Shown here piece after piece: positions 1 through 6,926 of a DNA stretch of 64,000 nucleotides; the stretch's first letter is position 1; each line of letters starts with the position of its first letter. The notes beneath the pieces were generated by a model. It searched no databases. It was not told the origin of the DNA and saw nothing but the letters and a program-made list of their open reading frames with translations. The stretch covers positions 1 to 64,000 of the forward strand of contig CAMBDL010000003.1 of the NCBI GenBank assembly GCA_945865365.1, in the 5' to 3' direction. The stretch is from Streptomyces griseus. Lineage in GTDB: Bacteria; Actinomycetota; Actinomycetes; Nanopelagicales; Nanopelagicaceae. The position numbers were made by a program, and so were the translations under genes.

Positions 1-841
1 TTAACATGCGATTACTGATTTGAACTAAACCAGTTCTATTTCGAGGTGTTGGGTCTTCGCCTAAGGCAAAGCCAAAGAAATTCCAGCCTGGGCCCTGTAA
101 TTGATTGGAATAGCAATCTTGAACTGGGCCGATAGTAAATTTCGGCATAAGCGTTTTAAACTTTTGACCGCCCCACCATCCAAGACTTCCCTCAATCGTT
201 TGCATCAAGTCAAAGCCTCGAGATCCATTGTTGATTGTGTCGGCTCGTACCCATTCAGCTGCATTTGCACAAACCTGCTGGGCGATTGAGGCCGGTTCAC
301 TTTCATTATTTGGAGTTACCCAAGAACCACTCAGTCCTAACTGCATCCCTTCTATTACGGTGTCGGTGAGCGGCCATGCAGTTGAATACCAACCAAACCC
401 TGATCTAAAGTTATCTGGGACTCTATCGATCCAAGAGTTAACATAAAAACTTGGGTTTCCATCGGCAACACTCGCCCCCGAAAGCGCTCCGCCGTTAACC
501 CGGATAAGCTTGGGATCTAAAATTTCTTGAACTTGACTCTCACTTGAATAGAAATCCCAAGCGCCTGGCGCGTAGATATACCAGCGAATAGTTGAACCTA
601 TTGCTAAATCTGCCATCGCCCAAGGTGCATAAGGGTTAGTGTCAGGGCAACCTGCAACTGCTTCCCAGCCTTGTGCGGCGATTACATCTTTCCAAGCTGT
701 TCCATCTTTTATTTGCAGAGTCGCAGAGACTTTTGCATGACACCCTTCGGCTTGGAACTTTCGCTCTGCGGCATGAGCAATATTTGGAAAAATTGTAAGC
801 ACCACAAATATGGCAACAGCCCAAACTACTCTCCGCTTCAT
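1..841 (-). CDS. Secreted protein of unknown function, partial (C-terminus beyond window edge)
   Basis: Manual reverse-strand translation from ATG at 841 is open to position 1: MKRRVVWAVAIFVVLTIFPNIAHAAERKFQAEGCHAKVSATLQIKDGTAWKDVIAAQGWEAVAGCPD...; clear N-terminal signal peptide. Not in the supplied track because it has no stop inside the window. Confidence 0.8.
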   Translation of the reverse strand, partial: MKRRVVWAVAIFVVLTIFPNIAHAAERKFQAEGCHAKVSATLQIKDGTAWKDVIAAQGWEAVAGCPDTNPYAPWAMADLAIGSTIRWYIYAPGAWDFYSSESQVQEILDPKLIRVNGGALSGASVADGNPSFYVNSWIDRVPDNFRSGFGWYSTAWPLTDTVIEGMQLGLSGSWVTPNNESEPASIAQQVCANAAEWVRADTINNGSRGFDLMQTIEGSLGWWGGQKFKTLMPKFTIGPVQDCYSNQLQGPGWNFFGFALGEDPTPRNRTGLVQISNRML

Positions 842-887
842 AACTTAACCTTAATCAACCGCCACGCCTTTGCCTATCGCTGATTAG

Positions 888-3407
888 TTAACAGCCCTTT
901 GGCTTTGGCTTAACCGCACAGATCTTCTTCAGTTTGGCATTTACTGTCGCTAAAGACTTCTGGCTGGCGGTGAATTTGGCGGTTACTGAATCGATTTGTA
1001 GCTGCATCTCAGCCATCTTGGCGTTAAGTGAGGAGAGCTGGGTTTGTAGCTGTGCAAGTGCAGCTTTGCCATTAGCTTCTACTGTTTCCTTGTCACTAAC
1101 GGCTTGCTTAGTAGCTGCCTCTGCTGTGGTTTTTGCACTATTGGCATCACGAAGATCGCTCTGTGACTTGGCTAGTGCTGAATTAGCATCGGAAAGGGCT
1201 TTATCTGCAGCTAACTTCTCTGCAGCAGCCTTGGCATCTGCTTCTTGTTTGGCTTTGAGTTCTGCTGCGGCCTTTGCTTCCGCTTCTTGTTTGGCTTTGA
1301 GTTCTGCAGCTGCCTTTGCTTCTGCTTCTTGCTTGGCTTTGAGTTCGGCTGCTGCCTTATCGGCGATTGCTTTGGCTTCTGCTGCTGCCTTTGCATCTGC
1401 TTCTTGCTTAGCTTTTAGTTCTGTAGCGGCTTTGGTTTTGGCTTCGACACTTTGTCGGTACTCCTTTGCCGCGGAGCTCAACTTTGCAACTATCTCATTT
1501 ACAAAACTTTGCCCCTCTGAACTTTGTGGGAATTCACTGCTCTTTTCAAGAGAAAGTCTGTATTCGCTCTGAGTATTTGTTTGCGGTTCAATTCCAACTG
1601 AAGTACTTAATCCAAAACTATTAACCGCGAAAGAGTGCCTATTCTTTTCCTTTGGACCAATCAGGTAAAGGTTAGTAAGAACCTTTCTAACCCCTGCAAA
1701 GTTCTCAAGTACTGTTGGGCTGTACTCCGCAATTCTGCTAGTAAAAGGATTAGGTGTAGAGTAATCAGCTACTCTTCCATAACCCCCTGCAAGTCCAGAT
1801 TCATATAGTGCTGGATATCTGATTGATGCCAAGTGTTGCCAAGAACCTGTTCCCACTTTAATTGCTACAGAAAGAACTGAGGAATTCTTCTCTGGGGACA
1901 ATACGGTTAGCCAAGTTATTAGCTCACCAGGAGACCAAGTTATATTGCTTGAATAGAGGTCTGTGTGGGTTGTAAACTCTTCTTTACGAGTTACTAGTTC
2001 GCTTGAAAGTACTTCGACGTTCCAATCTCTTTGAGATGTACGAGGAACACAGGTGACTAACTTGCAAGTGCTTTCATCTAAATTGTAAGCGGTGATAAAT
2101 ACTTGGCGTCTTCCGTTCGTTGTCTCCTGAAGGCCACCCAAGAACCCAGGTGTAGACCCATAACTTCCATTAATAATGAAGTTTGTCCCTGGATGAGATT
2201 TCACAACACGTATTTGCTTAGTGTTGTAGTTGAACCGATTGCTAGTGAGAAAACCTGCTGCCTCAGTTGGGTCTGGGTCAAAATAGATTATGTAATTATC
2301 AAGTGAGCCGTATTTCTTTATCTCCTCGTTAAGTAATGCCCTATCTCTCTCGGCTTTTACTTTAGCCTCTGCTTCTTGCTTGGCTTTGGCTTCTGCTGCA
2401 GCCTTGGCTTCTGCTCTATTCGATTTGTATTTTGCGTACTTCTCCTCATAGCTCTTGCGAGCTTCTCCGCTCAAATTGAGAGCTGCAACTCTCGCCTCTA
2501 ATGGAATGAGCAAATCTTCAGGCACTTCTATCTTCGCAGGCACAAATTCTTGCTTTGAGACAAATTCGTCGCCTCCCACCTGAGCCCATAGTCCAGTTGG
2601 ATTAATCTGCTTAATCAGGTGGTACTTTGTGTTTAATCCAGTATTAGCTCTTGCCTGCACAAAGTTAATTGGTGTTCTAGATGATAAGTCTTCACTTTCC
2701 ATCCATGTATTGCCAAACTCGGCTGCTCGAACGATTCGCGGAGTGTTTCCAAAGTCCTCTATAAAGGAGCCGCCGGGCTGTAACGTCGAGAACTTCGTTT
2801 CATACTTGTAGGTTCCGAAGTATCGCCAATTTGAGCTATTCAGTTGAAGGGCTGCAGAAATCTCGGTTCCATCGCTTACAGTTCTAATGTTTACAACAGC
2901 CCTAACGCGATCTCCTACCTTCCATCCAAAATCATTGATAAATGCATTTACGCCAGTACCTTCGTAGCCAAATTGACCTGGTGTAACACCTGGCCCAACA
3001 TCTTTCAAAGTAGTTCTGCCTACAGTTGGCCTTTCTTCTGGGCCACAATTTGTGCAGTTATTGTTTTCGCCCGTGTCCCATGCGCTAAAAATCGCAACTT
3101 TCTTTATTCGTCCCGTTTTTTGATTATCAAAGTCCTGAACACCTATATAGAAAGGTGGAGTCCAATTACCGATTATTGAAAAGTAGGTTCCATCTCCAGA
3201 TTTAGTTATTACGACATCCCTTGTTATCCAAGTCATGTTTGTGTAAGCCTGAGCCTCTGTCCAAAAGAAATTGACCGCTATAGCTCCGTCGCTATCGGAA
3301 ATCTCCGCACGCGCTGAAGTGAAATGGGTTGTACATAGCAGAAAGAGTGAAGTTACTAGTGCGATAAAACTATTTGAACGGCGTCTCATTTGGTTAGCCA
3401 CAATCAT
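888..3407 (-). CDS. Secreted multi-domain protein, possible duplicated DUF3472-like domains, long AEAKAKQEA coiled-coil and KPKPKGC C-terminus
   Basis: 839-aa ORF, signal peptide, 'FGYEGTG..W.VGDRVRAVV..RTVSDGTEISAAL..WRYFGTYKYET' resembles DUF3472; low-complexity Ala/Lys/Glu repeats; C-term ...LATVNAKLKKICAVKPKPKGC. Confidence 0.85.
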   Translation of the reverse strand: MIVANQMRRRSNSFIALVTSLFLLCTTHFTSARAEISDSDGAIAVNFFWTEAQAYTNMTWITRDVVITKSGDGTYFSIIGNWTPPFYIGVQDFDNQKTGRIKKVAIFSAWDTGENNNCTNCGPEERPTVGRTTLKDVGPGVTPGQFGYEGTGVNAFINDFGWKVGDRVRAVVNIRTVSDGTEISAALQLNSSNWRYFGTYKYETKFSTLQPGGSFIEDFGNTPRIVRAAEFGNTWMESEDLSSRTPINFVQARANTGLNTKYHLIKQINPTGLWAQVGGDEFVSKQEFVPAKIEVPEDLLIPLEARVAALNLSGEARKSYEEKYAKYKSNRAEAKAAAEAKAKQEAEAKVKAERDRALLNEEIKKYGSLDNYIIYFDPDPTEAAGFLTSNRFNYNTKQIRVVKSHPGTNFIINGSYGSTPGFLGGLQETTNGRRQVFITAYNLDESTCKLVTCVPRTSQRDWNVEVLSSELVTRKEEFTTHTDLYSSNITWSPGELITWLTVLSPEKNSSVLSVAIKVGTGSWQHLASIRYPALYESGLAGGYGRVADYSTPNPFTSRIAEYSPTVLENFAGVRKVLTNLYLIGPKEKNRHSFAVNSFGLSTSVGIEPQTNTQSEYRLSLEKSSEFPQSSEGQSFVNEIVAKLSSAAKEYRQSVEAKTKAATELKAKQEADAKAAAEAKAIADKAAAELKAKQEAEAKAAAELKAKQEAEAKAAAELKAKQEADAKAAAEKLAADKALSDANSALAKSQSDLRDANSAKTTAEAATKQAVSDKETVEANGKAALAQLQTQLSSLNAKMAEMQLQIDSVTAKFTASQKSLATVNAKLKKICAVKPKPKGC

Positions 3408-3571
3408 TCATAGTTTCTTTGAAAAACCGGGATTTCATAGATATTCGAATCACTTATTTAGTGATTGACTAGTTCAAGTCTTGGGTCCATGATGGAAGTT
3501 TACTCACCCTGTCAATAGCTCGTGAACAAAGTCCCACTGATGGCTTATCAGTTGGTACCAAAGAGAGTACC

Positions 3572-5803
3572 TCAGCAGCCCTTTGGTTTAGGCTTAGCGG
3601 AACAAATCTTCTTAATCTTTGCATTAGCAGTGTTCAAGCCAGTTAATGCAGCTACGAGCTTGCTATTTAGTTGCGAGAGCTGATTTTGCACAGTAGCAAC
3701 TGATTCAGATAGAACTTTGAACTGTTCTTCAAAGGAAGTAATCCTTGCGGCCTGTTCACGATTAAACTTTTGAGCATCAGCTAATGCGGCGTTTGCTGCC
3801 GCTAATTCAGATTGTGCTTTAGCTAATGCTGCTTTGTCTGCGGCAGCATCTTGTTTGGCTTTGAGTTCTGCTGCTGCCTTTGCTTCTGCTTCTTGTTTAG
3901 CTTTCAATTCTGCTGCCGCCTTTGCATCTGCTACTGCTTTGTCTTGTGCGATCTTTGCAGCAGCCTTATCTGCGAGAACTTTGGCATCTGCGTCTTGTTT
4001 TGCTTTGAGTTCTGCAGCGGCCTTTGCTTCTGCTTCTTGTTTGGCTTTGAGTTCTGCTGCGGCCTTTAGATCTGCTGCGGCCTTGGCGTCAGCATCCTGC
4101 TTAGCCTTTAGATCGGCTGCTGCTTTATCTGCCGCAGCCTTTGTATCTGCATCCTGTTTGGCTTTGAGTTCTGCTGCGGCTTTCGCTTCTGCTTCTTGCT
4201 TGATGAGAAATTCCGCCTTTGTGAAAACACGAAAAGAAGCACGATCTTTGCCTACCGTGTCAGCAAGAATCACCAGATCCTTCACTTTTACAAATTGACC
4301 AGTAGAGAGTGGTGCTGTTGAATATCGTTCGACATCGTCACGTGGATTGAACACTAAATCTTGCTCCGAAGGTTGAATACTGATTGGACCCTTAAGCCCA
4401 ACTACCTTCATATCGATTAAATAAACTAAAAGTCCATCGTTGCCCTTCAAGAAGTCAAACTCACTCTCAGTCCTAAACTCAACAGCAAGAGCCGTAGTTC
4501 CATCCAGTGGATGTACATACAGTCTTTTTCCAGAAACTTGATTCAGAGGGGAAAGTGTGTGCGTTACGGAAGAGTTTGGTGTGAAATCACAATCAATGTC
4601 GCTATCTTCAAACCAGCCTTGCACCCACCTTTGAAATCCAAAAAATGAATTTGCAGTCCCAGATGTATTGCCCATAAAGTCAAAAGGTCCTGGAGATTTT
4701 CCTGAGCTCCCAGTTCCTGGTATGTAGTAGTCATACATTCCAAGCAAGTGGCCATACTCGTGTGCGAAAACTTTCCAGGACGGAACAGGATCACTAATAG
4801 TCCCAATTCCGCCCCCAACCAGCTGGGTGTTGTAAATCAATTTTCCACCAATATCAAAGTCAACGCCTATATATGCGGAGCCGTAATACTTCATCGATAA
4901 AGCCGTTGGGGCAAAAATATTCATAGAGGAATAACCATCCAGGCTACCTTTGCTCTGTGCGATATTCAGAGCTTCCCTAACTAGTCTGAAATCTTGTTGT
5001 ACCCCATCGACTAGAAATCCCCCTGCAGCGTTTGGTGCAAAACTCTTTTCTAAGCTGTTAAGTCTTACGACCGTGGGGAAGATGGTAAAAGTTGGTCTAA
5101 ATTTTCCATTCGAACTTGAATAATAAAAATTTTCCACAACTTTCGGTGCGAGAACATTCTCAACAGCTGATTCTGGATTTTGAGTAAGTACGGCGTCTGG
5201 AAAATCCACGACCAGAATCAAATTCTTGGTGATTCCTAACTGAGGCACTCGAGCCGAGTTGCGGGGGAATCCAAGGCGACCTCCACCCTCAGCATAATCT
5301 TTCACTTTGCAATCTACAGCTCTTTGAGGCAAAAAATCTAAGCGAAATGTTTCACCTTTATTATAGTAGACAGTCTGATTAGGAGTTTCAAGAACTAATC
5401 TTCCATTATCTTGCGTCTTTAAAATTAGTCTCCAAATGTGGTTAGCGGCATTCTTAAAATAATAGCCATTCAGATCACGACTTAGAGAACCAATTTGCCA
5501 CTGAGGTGATTGATAACTGTCAGTAACTAACTCTTCTAATACGTAACAACCAATAATTGATTGTGGTTCTGATACAAAGTCAGTGGAATCCTTAGCGAGC
5601 AATTTGAACTCGTTACCCGAAGGTACGCGCAGTAAAACGGTTTTTGGAGTAGACAACTCTGGAGTTGCGTCTACAACTTCAGGGCAGCTCGCTAACCAAT
5701 TTGGCTTTTTTCGCTCTGCAGCAGCCGATGGTTGCGAGTAAGCAAGAAAAAGACAACTTATAAGAATCATAACAATTAAGTTGTTACCCTTATTATGGTG
5801 CAT
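3572..5803 (-). CDS. Secreted M6-like zinc metalloprotease with C-terminal coiled-coil tail
   Basis: 743 aa; signal peptide; HExxH motif in 'WKVFAHEYGHLLGMYDYY' and 'GPFDFMGN' as in immune-inhibitor-A-like peptidases; AAAELKAKQEAEAK repeats; C-term LNTANAKIKKICSAKPKPKGC. Confidence 0.85.
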   Translation of the reverse strand: MHHNKGNNLIVMILISCLFLAYSQPSAAAERKKPNWLASCPEVVDATPELSTPKTVLLRVPSGNEFKLLAKDSTDFVSEPQSIIGCYVLEELVTDSYQSPQWQIGSLSRDLNGYYFKNAANHIWRLILKTQDNGRLVLETPNQTVYYNKGETFRLDFLPQRAVDCKVKDYAEGGGRLGFPRNSARVPQLGITKNLILVVDFPDAVLTQNPESAVENVLAPKVVENFYYSSSNGKFRPTFTIFPTVVRLNSLEKSFAPNAAGGFLVDGVQQDFRLVREALNIAQSKGSLDGYSSMNIFAPTALSMKYYGSAYIGVDFDIGGKLIYNTQLVGGGIGTISDPVPSWKVFAHEYGHLLGMYDYYIPGTGSSGKSPGPFDFMGNTSGTANSFFGFQRWVQGWFEDSDIDCDFTPNSSVTHTLSPLNQVSGKRLYVHPLDGTTALAVEFRTESEFDFLKGNDGLLVYLIDMKVVGLKGPISIQPSEQDLVFNPRDDVERYSTAPLSTGQFVKVKDLVILADTVGKDRASFRVFTKAEFLIKQEAEAKAAAELKAKQDADTKAAADKAAADLKAKQDADAKAAADLKAAAELKAKQEAEAKAAAELKAKQDADAKVLADKAAAKIAQDKAVADAKAAAELKAKQEAEAKAAAELKAKQDAAADKAALAKAQSELAAANAALADAQKFNREQAARITSFEEQFKVLSESVATVQNQLSQLNSKLVAALTGLNTANAKIKKICSAKPKPKGC

Positions 5804-5831
5804 AGATTGAGCCTACTCACTTTAGGAGAAA

Positions 5832-5906
5832 TATTTAATTGGGTAGTACATAACCCTGAGCGTGAGAATTTAGCAATGGGGGGTCCTATTTAATCGGGAA
5901 GTACAA
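5832..5906. repeat. Pair of imperfect 19-bp direct repeats (TATTTAATTGGGTAGTACA / TATTTAATCGGGAAGTACA), possible IS-end remnant
   Basis: 5832-5850 and 5887-5905 match at 17/19 positions, offset 55 bp. Confidence 0.5.
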
Positions 5907-6089
5907 TGGCAGAGGCAGTAGGAGCGAGAGCTTTGCTCTAGCCTAGATGTGGAGGCACGGAAGGAACTGAGTACCTACACATCTGCTTCAAATCCTCCAG
6001 CGATTGTGTATGAATTAAAAAAGCAATGATTGCAATTGCTTTGATTTCGAGAAATAATTTAGGCACGAAGATAAGTAAATACGCACTAC

Positions 6090-6165
6090 TGGTGCCCCGA
6101 GTGGGGGTCGAACCCACACTGGGAGGATTTTAAGTCCTCTGCCTCTGCCATTGGGCTATCGGGGC
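6090..6165 (-). tRNA. tRNA with anticodon UAA (Leu), class I-like shape, CCA encoded
   Basis: GCCCCGA TA GCCCAATGGCAGAGGC A GAGGA CTTAAAA TCCTC CCAGT GTGGG TTCGACC CCCAC TCGGGGC A CCA; cloverleaf folds by eye. Confidence 0.88.
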
Positions 6166-6307
6166 CACGTGTACAAGAACCTGAGTGTACTAGGGGAAAA
6201 TACAGGTTTTATCCACGTAAAAAGCATTGTTTAGCAATGAAATCGGGTCTAGGTTCATTAAGTAATTCAATTCATTGCTATCTATGGTTACCAGGAGGGA
6301 ACTCACT

Positions 6308-6682
6308 ATGGCAAAAGATTTAGAGGAAGTTACACGTCTGATCAATCTATACATCGATGGTGCAGGAAAAGGAGATGCGGATAAGTTAAATGAAGCATTT
6401 CATTCCAGCGCACGTTGGTTTGGAACAATGGCAGGAACTGACTATGACATGGACAAAGCTGGCTTTGTTGCACTGATGGTTGGATCACCTGGAGATGGTG
6501 GAAATCTTGTAGCAAAAATTACAGATATCCAGATCGATGGAACTGCTGCTTTTGCAACAGTTAAGGAAGAGGGTTTCTGGGGAACATTAAACTTTACTGA
6601 CTACTTCTCATTGTCAGTTCTTGAAGGACGTTGGCAGATTACCTGCAAGACGTTTGCTCACACTGGCGGTTCACACGAATAA
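6308..6682 (+). CDS. NTF2-like / putative lumazine-binding-type (SnoaL-like) small protein
   Basis: 124 aa MAKDLEEVTRLINLYIDGAGKGDADKLNEAFHSSARWFG...; RBS AGGAGG upstream of ATG 6308. Confidence 0.8.
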   Translation: MAKDLEEVTRLINLYIDGAGKGDADKLNEAFHSSARWFGTMAGTDYDMDKAGFVALMVGSPGDGGNLVAKITDIQIDGTAAFATVKEEGFWGTLNFTDYFSLSVLEGRWQITCKTFAHTGGSHE

Positions 6683-6926
6683 GTCTTAACGATTAAGAGT
6701 TATAGGACAGTGACAATCTGAGCTTGTTAAAAGAAATAATAGACGGGATAGAGAGCTTTTCCAAGGGGAAAATAGGCCAACCTACCTGACTTTACTGCTG
6801 CTACTGATGACCGTACTGCTAACAATTGCCAGACCTTCCTGACTTTTTACCCCCAGGACAGGAGATCTCTATGATGAACCTACTGCTTGAATATTGATGA
6901 CCTTTCTGCATCTTAAACAGTGCAGG

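Noticed and set aside
934-1572. 212-aa + strand ORF (and 3834-4298, 154 aa) rich in Ala/Ser/Leu
   Set aside because: Antisense shadow of the coiled-coil repeats; low-complexity by-product of the - strand codons.
1200-4210. CRISPR-like repeats
   Set aside because: Repeats are contiguous, in frame and encode AEAKAKQEA-type coiled coil; no unique spacers.
6090-6165. tRNA as attachment site of the whole island
   Set aside because: No duplicate of its 3' end found near the integrase end (about 22.2-22.45 kb); link not supported by sequence.
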